Source of the DNA: Acanthosepion esculentum
Lineage: Eukaryota; Mollusca; Cephalopoda; Sepiida; Sepiidae
DNA length: 64,000 nucleotides
Direction of reading: 5' to 3'
Assembly (NCBI GenBank): GCA_964036315.1
Contig: OZ038479.1
Coordinates: forward strand, 61,685,393-61,749,392
Made by a program: the position numbers and the translations under genes. Shown in pieces: positions 11,997 through 24,450 of this stretch (its first letter is position 1; each line of letters begins with the position of its first letter). The notes beneath the pieces were generated by a model. It was not told the DNA's origin. It was given only the letters and a program-made list of their open reading frames with translations, and made no database searches.

Positions 11997-13034
11997 CACT
12001 GAATCATCTCTAAAATCAAACTTAACGCCCTTGTAACTTCGTTTCTTCAGGATAAGATGCTGGGGCATCGTAGGAGTGGTTTTGTACTAATTTTCATGAC
12101 TGGCACTAGCCCTTTTAGATCCCGTCAAAGGAATGAATGATCGATGGCTTTGAGTTACCGCCATCATCGCTTCTTACTGTCTCGGAAGAAAGGTTCTCTT
12201 TTCATCAGTGAACTTGCTACCCTTTTCCAAAAGTATTTTCCTTGTCACCCCGACAAGCATCCAACTTAGGGCCTATCCAGTTCAATCATCCTGTGAAATC
12301 AATTAGAACGAAAATATACGCTCTTCCTTGTCTACAAAGCATCCCACAGTAATGTCAAACCTTATATGGAGGAAATAGCACGTATAGAATAACAATCTCC
12401 TGCTGTCATATATTATGAGCTTGATTAGCAAATGGCATTTCGCCCATTTTAAATTCGGAAGGCTATTGTAAAACATAGACTTCCAGCTCTCAACAAGAAA
12501 ACACAAACATGTGATCGCTATTATTTCCCCAAATTATTCGTAACAACCTCTTTAAGAAATCTTCAGCTTGATATTCGGTTCATGTTAACACTAACATTCC
12601 TTTTTTAAGCGTTGGGTGACAAGTAAAGCATTGGTTTTCGTTGATTTCTAATCAGAAGACATTTACTAGCATTTAAGAAATACAGCATTTTTATCTGCAT
12701 AAAGTCTTTTATTTGCAAGTCCCAGCTGAACCCTAATTATTTTTTTCATTTATATTAAGACGATAATATCACCTACCATAAGATCAATGATTAAAGTAGC
12801 TTTAAACGAATAAATTCTTTAAATCTTAAATACGGTCCTTTATCAAACCTTGTGGAATGGCGCTACAAAATCAGAAAAAAGGTCAATCAACTAACAAAAA
12901 CCACATCACTTGAATAATGCCACCAGGAACAACACCTAAAACGAGTAATACAGGTAACTAGTGTTGTATAGCTCCTTCGTGTTGGGGGACAGTGTTGGTG
13001 ACGAGGTCGATTCGATCATAAAGTTGCCTTCTTT
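11996..13034. other. No gene recognised
   Basis: A moderately G+C-richer section at 12000-12310 has no long frame. The 80 bp before 13035 may be the untranslated leader downstream of the putative primer-binding site in the next entry. Confidence 0.35.
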
Positions 13035-13350
13035 CTTAGCCGCTGAGCGCCAGTTTTTTGTTTGGAGTTAAAAGAGAACTTACACAAAGGAATTTTAACT
13101 TAACTATTTATTCAACACGTCAACGTGTACATTTCTAACTATCCCGTGTGGTCGCTCTCTTACCCTACTGGGAAGCTGCTTCCCAGACACGAAGAAACAC
13201 GTCTACATTCCTCGACGTGTAAAGCTCGACTCACTGAAATCGCTTTCTTTATCTATTATTCCCACGCTAGTTTTAGCCAACCATAATCGACTTCCTTTGT
13301 TTTCCTGCATCTGACTTCAAAGGTCAAAATGAGAGTCAGAGCAGAAATAC
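13035..13350 (-). mobile_element. Possible solo LTR with primer-binding site, minus strand
   Basis: Read on the minus strand, a roughly 300-bp block ends AACAAAAAAC and is followed directly by TGGCGCTCAGCGGC (13052 downwards), which looks like a tRNA primer-binding site (TGG complements the CCA end). Near its 3' end it has an AATAAAT poly(A)-like signal, and it has a short inverted motif GAAGCAGCTTCC. No matching second LTR or gag/pol frame is visible, and the outer boundary near 13350 is a guess. This is an inference from form only. Confidence 0.3.
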
Positions 13351-15262
13351 AATTACCTAAAAAATAATAGTCTTCTAAACTATTATTTAACACTAGGTGT
13401 GAAAATAATGTTATAATCAAGTTGTTAACTTTCTACACTATTAAAAGCAAAAGGTTTGGAAGGAAACTCCCATCAATATTAAAAAGAGCGATAGCAGTTT
13501 TTTTCTTTTTATAGAAAATTAGAAGAGATGTCTAATTTTCCGTGTCAGTTGAAATTTATAAAATCTTTTAAACTGTTTTCTAGGAAATTACATATTCACT
13601 CGAAGATTAGCAGTTTTTTTAAATACTCAGTAAATACTCAGGCCCGACCATGCCTCGCTCAAAGTTACTTTAAATACCTTTCCCATTCTAATGAATTAGA
13701 TGATTAGAAAGTTGCATAAAAGAGTATTCCTGTCTACATAAGTAATCAGTGAGTGTACGCTCGCCAAATGAGATGAATTTGTTTATAATTCCTTAAATTT
13801 TTTTTATAAAATTTATCATTCGATAATTACATATCACAAGTAGAAAAATGAGCGGCAGAAATCAGTGGCATAATTCTACCAGAACGAGGGTATGAATTAA
13901 TCTATTGCAATACAGACTGTACCAGATATTTTAGAGCAATCCTTGAGCAAGTTATAAATAGAAGACGATTAACAATTTTACGTTGCATGCATCAAATATT
14001 AACATTTTTCTTTTTCTTTTCGACGCATCGGAAACATCAATATAAAAGTGACACAGAAAATGAAGACACACCATGTTCATACTCTTAGCTACCAAACACA
14101 GCGGCATTATTTGTTTTTTAGTTAGCTCTTTAAAAAATATGGACAAGTACTTAGCGTTTAAGTTCATGACCGTGTAATCCGATCAAAACGCTTGTTGCAC
14201 AATTCGGGCATATTCTCCGACAAAGGATCAAAATTAGGTGAACAGGAGGAAAGATAGGTGGCTCTTTGCGAATCCAACTTAAGTACCCACGGTGTCGTAC
14301 ACCGCCTGTGATAGTCGTTGAGGTTGTGAGCAACAAGAGTCTCAGAGTCAATGCCACCGCCTACATCAATGACATGGTGGTCAAGCTCTGGATCGAGAAA
14401 TTGGCCCACATAGCCCACGTAACCCATAAATGGTTATGATCATGTCACTCGCAAGATATGGTCTCAAAGCTCCCCTGATTCAACTACTACTACGTCTGAG
14501 CTATTATCGAGTGGGACATCAAACAGCAGACCTCATAACGACAAAAATTCAATGAAGATCGCCATTAGGGTATACGAATTAAGAAGCAATATTCATCTAG
14601 CTTTTTTCATTACTTTGGAAAACAGCAAACTAGGACAAACTTAAAATATTAATTCATAGAAAAGTTTGGCAATATTTTTAACTATGGCATGTTTTTGTCA
14701 AAAATATCTCTTTTCCATTAAAAGGTTTTTGATAAAAAGATTTCAGGGATTTTCTATGAAGGATGACTAAATTTAGAGTAGGCATACAATCATTTTCCTT
14801 TTTCTAATTTGATTCAGTATAATTTTTAAATCTCTACCAAATCTTTATTCGTCTTCTAATTTGCAGGGTTAACATCATCTGAATGAAAAAACCTTACTTC
14901 TTATTTTAATGTCTCAGAAATGTTGATGGAAAATAAGCATGTCTCAATGGATTATTTACAAAATAACAGTAGCAACTGAATGCTGCGTTGTCATTTGCTT
15001 TTTCATGGTCAAAATTTCCAGAGATGCGTACATTGTTTGCATTTTTCAAGAAGAGAAAGAAAACTACTTTTAAAATATCATCGTTTTTTCTTCCAGTAGT
15101 TTGATTCAATTACAAAAAATTCATTTCATAAACATAGTTATCACTTTTATTGCGTTTTCCTATAAATTTGTAACAGAAAATTATAAACCAATTTGTTTCT
15201 GAAATTTGTTATTTGAAGGAGGTTTTGAGATGGTTGGCAGAAATAAACATTCTGAAAAATAG
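13351..15262. other. No gene recognised
   Basis: A perfect 10-bp hairpin (GAAAATTAGA/TCTAATTTTC) lies near 13513-13539. The segment 14160-14430 is G+C-richer and carries two overlapping minus-strand frames (14164-14427 with GYVGYVGQFLDPELDHHVID, and 14151-14357). They match no family I know. They could be a decayed repeat-encoded peptide. Confidence 0.35.
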
Positions 15263-15751
15263 TTGATTTATTTACGCTTAAAATATATAAAAAAATGCAT
15301 AGCACCAGTTGATAATAGCAAAAAAATTAGATTAATTATTTATTATAAAAAATTTAAAACTTGTAACCTTATAGTTAAAAATAATAATTCACCTCCTAGA
15401 ACAAAATTAAATAGAGCAAACATTATTTACGAATTCAAATGTCCATTAAGGAATTGTATTCCTCAAGAATCAACTTTCGTAAATAATTATATAGGCCACA
15501 CTACAAATTGTTTAACACGCAGATTAACTCTACACCTTTCTGACAATAGCTCAATTAGATCTCATTTAAATATTCATGGAGACCTACCGGACACTATTCG
15601 GAATATACTTGTCGACAACACTAATATAATAGCATCATCCACTTGCAAAAAAAGGCTAAAAATAATGGAAGCCTTACTAATAAAAATAAACAAACCAACA
15701 CTTAATAATATTAACTTTGAACATGGACATAATATCTTGACCGTGTTTTGA
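15263..15751 (+). pseudogene. Penelope-like element C-terminal fragment with GIY-YIG endonuclease
   Basis: A continuous frame of 162 codons begins directly after a TAG and has no ATG at its start, so it is a 5'-truncated remnant rather than a gene. The GIY-YIG fold is readable: IIYEFKCP (Tyr56, Cys60), NYIGHTT (YIG at 76-78), RR at 86-87, His91, His101 and EALLIKINKP with the metal-binding Glu136. Cys60/Cys65 with later His residues fit the CCHH finger of PLE endonucleases. In intact PLEs this domain follows a telomerase-like reverse transcriptase; no reverse transcriptase is recognisable upstream here. The frame ends HGHNILTVF and is followed by the element's terminal repeat (hammerhead-like motif and ORF start). 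A second decayed copy lies at 8490-8897. Confidence 0.88.
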
Positions 15752-15822
15752 AACAAAAAAATGAATCACTTTATAAAACATACACATAACAAACTATTTC
15801 TAATTCTAACAGTTGAAATATA

Positions 15823-15864
15823 ATCCTTGTAAATGGCTAAATGTATAGCCGAAAGCGCTCGGAT
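15823..15864 (+). ncRNA. Hammerhead-ribozyme-like motif B overlapping an ORF start
   Basis: Stem I ATCC/GGAT, core-like TTGTAAAT, stem II GGCT/AGCC with loop AAATGTAT, GAA, self-complementary stem III AGCGCT, then C at 15860. The core is altered from CTGATGA. The ATG of the following PLE frame (15833) lies inside the motif. Confidence 0.4.
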
Positions 15865-16016
15865 AAAAAGAACATTCGGACAATTTTTATATAATTTATC
15901 CTCTGAAAAGAAAAACTTTATTAGATCGCACGAGAAATTATATAAAAAACTAAATAAAAGCACCTTGTCAGTCGTTTTTAATGAAATGTGCTTAAAAGAA
16001 GGATTGCTGCCTAAAT

Positions 16017-16024
<8 letters not shown>
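15833..16024 (+). pseudogene. N-terminal start of a Penelope-like ORF in the 3' terminal repeat
   Basis: The ATG at 15833 opens a clean frame: MAKCIAESARIKRTFGQFLY, then LSVVFNEMCLKEGLLPKYT. It then runs into the (TA)n array, which adds meaningless Tyr-Ile codons to 16147. Related peptides ending (L/V)(L/P)PK occur at about 9075-9157, 39735-39834 and 50890-50960. This indicates a conserved coding segment rather than chance. In PLEs with pseudo-LTRs the ORF start lies inside the repeated end, which explains why an N-terminus sits downstream of a GIY-YIG C-terminus. The frame is cut off after about 62 residues. Confidence 0.6.

Positions 16025-16099
<75 letters not shown>
16025..16099. repeat. 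(TA)n microsatellite with CA tail, ending a PLE copy
   Basis: About 33 TA units flanked by CACA, directly after the codons for LLPKYT. Confidence 0.98.
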
Positions 16100-16139
16100 A
16101 ATGTAAAAGAACGACGAAGAGTAAGATTTCAGCGTTCAA

Positions 16140-16185
16140 AACATTAATTTAAAACAGGGCTCAATACAAAAGTAGAGCCGTAAAT
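16140..16185. repeat. Shared motif near (TA)n, copy 1
   Basis: GCTCAATACAAAAGTAGAGC also occurs, with small changes, at 42748-42770 and 62575-62597, each within roughly 60-130 bp of the right edge of a (TA)n array. Confidence 0.6.
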
Positions 16186-16241
16186 ATTTATTTATTATGC
16201 AGTGTTACATTAGAACATGCATATACCCACTACAAAACTGC

Positions 16242-16290
16242 ACATCTTGTTTCAACGTTAAAATTTTTTTTAACGTTTCATCAGGTCGAA
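16242..16290 (-). ncRNA. Hammerhead-ribozyme-like motif C-left
   Basis: On the minus strand: CTGATGA (16284-16278), a perfect 10-bp stem II (AACGTTAAAA/TTTTAACGTT) with an A-rich loop, GAAA, then ACAAGATGT, which can close as a 3-bp stem III. The cleavage-site base after TGT is G, normally not permitted, and stem I pairing is poor. Confidence 0.4.
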
Positions 16291-16332
16291 AATCACTATG
16301 CTACTAAAATATTTTATTCCGAAACGCAATTG

Positions 16333-16400
16333 CGGAGGGTTGATGGCGCAAGGGCAAGAACTCCGGTTGGCGCTGAAGCGGTCGGGTTTCGATCCAAGCT
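16333..16400 (+). other. tRNA-like segment with degenerate A and B boxes
   Basis: TTGATGGCGCAAGGGC resembles an A box and GGGTTTCGATCC a B box with one inserted T, about 45 bp apart. It probably derives from a SINE promoter. No cloverleaf is complete. Confidence 0.4.
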
Positions 16401-17149
16401 CATCTATATCTCACGTTCTTCTTTTTTACCGTTCTATATGCAATAAGATCAATTCCCTTTTCCAACAGTTTATTGAAATTTGAAGGTTAATATTAATTTT
16501 AATGCTATTTTACCTTTATTTCTATCTCGATTTCACTATCTATTTATTTTTTTATTTTTTAAAAATTTATTCGTTATATACTTGAATTATTTTTCTCTTT
16601 AATAACGCTTTATGCTAAAAAATAATAAGAAAGTTTAAAATGTATATAGTATCCTAATTCATATAGTAAAGTAAAAGTTGGTTAAGTATAATTAATATGA
16701 CAATATAAAGATTTAAAATGTTTAAAATCGGTTTAGTATTATAATCTATATTAGAAAGTTCGTTTCAAAAATACTGTAGAACTCTTTTACATTTCATAAA
16801 TAATTGTCTCCGAGCGCAGGAAGTTTTTGTCTTAGAATCATTAACCCAATCCCGTTAACCGTTAAAATTCGAATTCTATGATTCGACGGAATAAAATTAG
16901 TTGAATTTGTCCCTTCTTAGTTTATCTCACCTCCCTTCCTCCTTTATTTTTCTCAACCTTTATTTCTTTTTCTTGGCCTTTTTCCTCTTATTTTTCTTCT
17001 CTCTCTCATTAATCATTTAGCTTCCTTTCTTTCTCCACGTGTAAATTCTTTTTTTTACCTTTTATGGGAAACTTTCCAATGACGGAAGTGGAAGATGTGT
17101 TTCGTTAACTGCATTTCGGAATAAAATGTTTTAGTAGCATCGTAATTTT

Positions 17150-17196
17150 CCACCTGATGAAACGTTAAAAAAATTTAAGGTTGAAACAAGATGTAG
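17150..17196 (+). ncRNA. Hammerhead-ribozyme-like motif C-right
   Basis: CTGATGA at 17154-17160, stem II AACGTTAAA/TTTAAGGTT with one mismatch, GAAA at 17183-17186, then ACA-AGA-TGT able to close stem III, and A at the cleavage position. Stem I pairing is weak. This is the inverted partner of 16242-16290. Confidence 0.45.
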
Positions 17197-17238
17197 AGTC
17201 TTGTAGTGGGTATATGCAGGTTCTAATGTAACACTGCA

Positions 17239-17248
17239 TAATATATAT

Positions 17249-17323
<75 letters not shown>

Positions 17324-17328
17324 TGTGT
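17239..17328. repeat. Compound (TA)n(GT)n microsatellite
   Basis: TA units 17239-17280, then GT units 17281-17328, starting exactly at the end of the right arm of the inverted-repeat element. Confidence 0.98.
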
Positions 17329-17329
17329 C

Positions 17330-17879
17330 CGTTTTCTTTGACAATTTTTATCATTATTTGCTCATTGATATGACTATTCATATACATGCATTTATTTGCT
17401 TTCAACGTTGAGGATTATAAGGATTACTGAAAAATTCTCAAGCAGAAATCTGATCAAATGTGCAACAATCAGAATTTTTTCTTAATTCCTTCTTCGTCTG
17501 CCAAGATCTTTTCTGCACCCCGCTTATAATTCTCAATCATTCCATATCTTCAATTAATTGTTTCTTCACCTTACACTTAGGATTATTTCTTTATTGATTT
17601 TACTACACCAATTCATTAATCACCGCTTTTTACTGGAAATGCACTCGAAACAATGGGAAAATTTGTTTCACTACTTACGAGTGATTGATTTATTTTTACG
17701 GCTTATCAGCCTTTTTCGGTTATTTAAAGCCGAAAGAATAGTTAAAGATTGTAATTATTTTTTTGCATTAACAATTTTTGGAGATAACGATATTTCCAGA
17801 TACAGGTCCTACTATTTAACCCCTAAATGAAAGGAGAAGAGACTGATTCATTCCCTTCCCAAGAGTATTGTGTGTAAGG
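17330..17879. other. No gene recognised
   Basis: The frame at 17558-17830 has no recognisable domain and starts from a non-ATG codon. Confidence 0.35.
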
Positions 17880-17967
17880 GAATGTAACGGAATCCATAGG
17901 AATTCGAACTTGGATCTCTAATTTCTCGTTCCGAGTCGATATCCATTACACCACCCGCACACCCTGT
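17880..17967 (-). mobile_element. tRNA-derived SINE, head region
   Basis: On the minus strand, GTGCGGGTGGTGTAATGGAT holds the A box and AAGTTCGAATTCC the B box, with normal spacing. The same head occurs at 24100-24186 and 48358-48420. The tail after the B box is short here. Confidence 0.75.
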
Positions 17968-18050
17968 CAAGCAGTCATAGTTTGACTAGGTTTTAGCAAA
18001 TAAAAAATAAAATAAAAAACGGAAAATTTGGAACTTCGTGCCCGAAAAAA

Positions 18051-18697
18051 AAAATCGAAGTGTCAAAAGGACATTTTTCCATTGACACCGCTATTATTTT
18101 AACTACCATCTCTCCTTGGCAATCTTTATTGTTTTAAAAAGCAATGATTAATATTGTGATAAAAACTAAACATACGAAAGTGAATTTATACATTATTTTT
18201 ATTTCTGACAATTTACAACAAAAATATTAAGCGTTATTTATTAAATTGTTTATTTACAAGAATAATTTTATATTTACAACATTCTAAAAACTAATACAAT
18301 TAAAAGTAAATGCAATATTTATTATTTGCTAATCTATAAATAAATATGAAAACATTTTTATTGATAAATTTATAAGCATTTACTAAATTATTAAAATATG
18401 TGAAATCCTTATTTACCACTTTATAAAATTAGAATCAATTGGCAATTAGCCGATATTTTGTCACCCTTTCCAATAAACAATATAATAGCTTAAATAAACA
18501 GTCTAATAAATAAATAAGGTTTATTATTTTTGTTGTCAATTCTCAAGAACAAATAAAATGCATAAATTCACTTTCATATGTTTAGTCTTCATTACAATTC
18601 TAATCATCGCTTTTTAAAATATTGCCGAGGGAGTGAATGTAGTTCAAATAATAGCGGTGCCAATGGAAAAACCGTTCTTTTGACACTTCAATTTTTT
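18051..18697. mobile_element. Large foldback (inverted-repeat) element
   Basis: Arms 18051-18256 and 18493-18697 are inverted copies over about 205 bp, at roughly 80% identity by eye. Anchors such as GAAGTGTCAAAAG, CACCGCTATTATTT, CTAAACATA(C/T)GAAAGTGAAT and ACAACAAAAATA are shared. The central 236 bp is very A+T-rich. There is no coding capacity. It fits a foldback or MITE-like element. If transcribed, the RNA would form a hairpin of about 200 bp. Confidence 0.85.
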
Positions 18698-18705
18698 TTG
18701 TTTTT

Positions 18706-19930
18706 GTTTTTTGGTGGACAAGAAGGTCTAAATTTGCCATAAAAATTATTCCTACCAACCACAAATGAATCATTCTACAAGAGATCCCCATTAGATTGAG
18801 ATGTCAAATTATTGTGGATCTCGCCATCAGTTTATTCCATTCTGATTTTCGTAATTTTGATTTTATGCCCATTGCTTATCTTGTTCAAAAATAAACTGTC
18901 CACAAAAGATAAGTATTTCAACATTGATGTGACGTGGATGCCATTTTCCTGGTTTCTAAATTTTTCTTAACGCTTGTAAAAAACTGACTGACTGCACAAG
19001 AAATAAAAAGTTGAGTAAATTTGAATGACACTTTTGCACATACCAAGCCCAAAAAACATTCTTGAAATTGAATGTTTAAAAAGGAAAGAGAAAATCAGAT
19101 TATTAGTGTTCAGTATAAACAATTATTTGCTTTTCGGCAATGTCAGGGTCATTTATCCACTTACGATTAATTGTCTAATTATTAAGTTGAAGATACTGAA
19201 CGGAGTTTTTTCTTTTTCAGCGAAACATTTTTGATTCATGAAATATTGTCTTTGCGGCTCATCAACTCCTGTAGTCAGGCAGTGATAATTAAAAAAGGAA
19301 ATTACAATTAAAAACGCATCGTTCTTCATCGCAACTTTAATCGGTGCATACGAAAAGGAAAATCCAGTGAGCTAAATTTTGCCCAAGGGCGAGTCGAAAC
19401 CATGCAGTGGCGCTCAAACTCTTGAGTCAGTTCAAATGCTTCTTCCTACTCGATAAAGATGTTTAAAAGAGAGCACAATGATGTATGCATGAGTGCCTCT
19501 TCGATTTTGTTTAATTTTGGTTTCGGCTTTCGGTTGCAAATCCTCAACGCTATTCAAACGCCTTCTCTGCTTTCACTTTGAAGACCGGAGGATGAACCAG
19601 GTGCCTGGTGAGTGAATTGAGGACTGAAATATTTTTCTAGTCACGCACGATTGATCTGGTTGAGCAACTACTTGTTGCGTGTTGTTAGTGAACTTGAAAA
19701 TCGAGGCCAAGTTACGATAAGTTAAGCAAATGAGACCACCATGTTTCACAAGTATGAGACAGAAAAAACAGTATGTTCAATTTTCTACCTGCTCATTCAA
19801 AGAGAACACGTTAACACTTATCCCTCGACATAAGTATTTACACGCAGAGTTTATTTACATGTCTTTTTTCCTTCATACGAGGAGCTGCTGATAAGTAATC
19901 GATTCAACGAACATGTGATTTAAAAAAGAA
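18706..19930. other. No gene recognised
   Basis: The section 19290-19640 is less A+T-rich than its surroundings, but it has no frame longer than chance and no recognisable repeat. Confidence 0.35.
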
Positions 19931-19937
19931 AATATCT

Positions 19938-20002
19938 TATATTTGGTCATTTAATCAGATTTTGGAATCCGTTCCGAAAACCTAATCAAATGACCAAATA
20001 TA
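19938..20002. repeat. Imperfect hairpin, about 30-bp arms
   Basis: TATATTTGGTCATTT...GGAA pairs with TTCC...AAATGACCAAATATA around a TCCG turn, with a few mismatches. Confidence 0.7.
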
Positions 20003-20159
20003 TATTGGTGTTTCTGTTTGGCAAAAACAAATTGATGATTTAAATTCTCTAAGGAGTTCTGTTTTTAATAATATAAATATGAAGACGCTGGGGTCTTAAT
20101 TTCACGAAATTTTATAAAATTAAGTGGCGGTAACAGACGTAAAAAATATTTTCTCAATA

Positions 20160-20440
20160 TTTTCTAAAAAAAATTCATTCATTTATGAATAAGTCCTGAA
20201 AATTTCACTAAAATCCGAAAATTTTTTAATTTTTGTAAGAATTTCCAAAACGATATGCTTTTTATTGCAAAAAGACGCTAAATTTTCTCATACTAATCTT
20301 TGACCCACCTGCTGACGCAAGAAAAAACAAGATTTTTAACCAAAATTTCGCAAACGCTAGAAAGAATTAAAAAAATTAATAAAATGATAAAAAAATAATT
20401 TGGTCTTTCCTCTTAATAATAACAAACATTTTGACTATGA
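20160..20440 (+). repeat. Dispersed repeat, copy 2 (first copy at 6196-6390)
   Basis: It shares CATTCATTTATGAATAAGTC, GACGCAAGAAAAAACAAGAT and TTAATAATAACAAACATTTT with the other copy. Confidence 0.75.
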
Positions 20441-21035
20441 TTTTTTGAATATATTTACATATTATTTTTTTCATGTCGTGAATTATCTATAAACCGAAAT
20501 TCCTCAGCAGCTTGATTTCTGCGCTTTTCGTAGATGTGATCTGTAAAAATCAAATTGAAGCTGAAATCTAACCTTAAATTTATTAAGTTAGATTATCCAG
20601 GATTAAGAATTTCCAGCTTTAAATATTTTAAAGATCTTATTAGAAGTACAAAATTTAATAGATGCAGTATAAACAGACATAATTAAAAGGGACAAAATGG
20701 GAGAAAAGAGAAAAAAACAAACAAACAACGAAAATATAGAATAGAATAGAATAGACCAGTTATTGTTCACTAGTCAGAACTTAATTGAGAAAATTAAAAT
20801 ATTGTGCACACCGACTAAAAATGGAAAACATGAGAAATAAAATACACCTATAAATAATATATTGGCATATAAATCCATATACTGATCTCAGTAAATCATT
20901 TTGTTTGCATAAGGATGTTTGCCTTGATTTAATATAAATTTTATTGAAGACATTTAAGTGATAGCTGAGATGTGATTCGCTCAAAACTGAGGACGGGTTT
21001 TCCCGAAAAGAAAATTAAATTTCCGCAAAGTTTAA
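20441..21035. other. No gene recognised
   Basis: A+T-rich DNA. A short inverted motif (CTAACCTTAAATTTATTAAGTTAG) lies near 20570-20593, written here as one interrupted pattern. Confidence 0.35.
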
Positions 21036-21040
21036 ATAGT

Positions 21041-23560
<2,520 letters not shown>

Positions 23561-23564
23561 ATAA

Positions 23565-23720
23565 AAATGTCGCTTCATTTCTTTTTTAGTTTCTTCAATA
23601 CATTGTAGGTTCTTCAAAAGGAATCTTGTAAATTATGCCTACATTATTTTGGTCAGCTTGACATTACTCAAAGAGAGGGAAATACTAAAGTTTTTATAGC
23701 CTATTTAAAGAGTTTGATTC
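23565..23720 (+). repeat. Dispersed repeat R2, copy 1 (second copy at 25205-25365)
   Basis: Shared blocks include GTGATAAAAAT, TTTCTTCA(A/G)T(A/G)CATT, AAAGGAATCTT/AACGGAATCTT and GACATTACTCAA/GAGATTACTCAA. The copy at 25205 continues into the LINE. The repeat is therefore either part of that LINE's 5' region or its insertion site. Confidence 0.65.
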
Positions 23721-23875
23721 TTATCATTGGATGAGTTGAAAAGTTCGATCAAAAAGAGGTCTCCTCAAAATCCTTTCATGAAATTTTCGGAATTGGGTCC
23801 CACCGAAACCTTTTCAATGGCCCTTTTACTTTGTTTTTCATTGCACGAAATTCACTTGTACATTTTTCTTCTTTA

Positions 23876-24186
23876 ATGTCATGTCATTTCAGGACGTAGA
23901 TGATTATGAATCTTCACAGATCTTTCATGAATATCCGTGACTTCTGTGCAGTCTTGGGAAAGATAGTGGAGTGGTTCTCTATTAGCATCACACGGTTTAG
24001 AATTCAGAATTTAGTCTACCCTGCTACTTATCCCAAAGCTGCAGGAGAGAGGACAGACGATTCATGCCTTTTTCCAAACGCATTCTTGCATAAGCGAACT
24101 TAATAGATTAGCACGGAATTTCAACTCGGCTCTCCGATTTCACGTTCAACGTCGATATTCATTACACTGCCCGCACATCCACGTAG
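23876..24186 (-). mobile_element. tRNA-derived SINE, near full length
   Basis: The minus strand begins with a tRNA-like head (GATGTGCGGGCAGTGTAATG with the A box; GAGTTGAAATTCC as a decayed B box). About 200 bp of body follow, through GAATGCGTTTGGAAAAAGG and TTCCCAAGACTGCACAGAAG to TACGTCCTGAAATGACATG. Partial copies lie at 4835-4960, 6440-6640, 17880-17967 and 48358-48570. SINEs are pol III transcripts moved by LINE enzymes; the local LINE partner is unknown. Confidence 0.75.
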
Positions 24187-24189
24187 CAT

Positions 24190-24412
24190 TCTAGAAACAG
24201 TTAAAAATAAATTCACACATTTCATTGGTTTGTAATGTTTTTATAACTGGAATCATGTTTTATCTTTCATCTGGTTATGTTTTTCTGGGAGAAAATGTTT
24301 TCATCTAATTATATGCAGAGTAACCAAGCTGCATATATTTTTTCAAATTGAATTCATTATATTTTCAATTAACTTTAATCCAGTTTGTTTTCATGAAACC
24401 TGTTTTTTTATC

Positions 24413-24450
<38 letters not shown>

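Larger units (their letters stand above)
16194..17242. mobile_element. Inverted-repeat element, about 1.05 kb, with a hammerhead-like motif in each arm
   Basis: Arms 16194-16333 and 17106-17242 are inverted copies of about 138 bp with roughly 90% identity by eye, sharing ends ATTATGCAGTGTTACATTAG. Each arm holds CTGATGA, a long stem II and GAAA (separate entries). The right arm runs straight into (TA)n(GT)n. The spacer holds a tRNA-like segment next to the left arm, then A+T-rich and pyrimidine-rich DNA (16910-17060). The paired, oppositely oriented terminal repeats resemble inverted pseudo-LTR arrangements of Penelope-like elements, but no coding part is present. It could also be two independent insertions in opposite orientation. 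Confidence 0.7.

Noticed and set aside
14164..14427. Minus-strand frame with GYVGYVGQFLDPELDHHVID
   Set aside because: The peptide is non-repetitive but matches nothing I know. No splice or promoter signals support it, so it is not called a gene.
16333..16400. Functional tRNA gene
   Set aside because: The B box has an inserted base and no acceptor or anticodon stem pairs; it is better read as a SINE-derived scrap.
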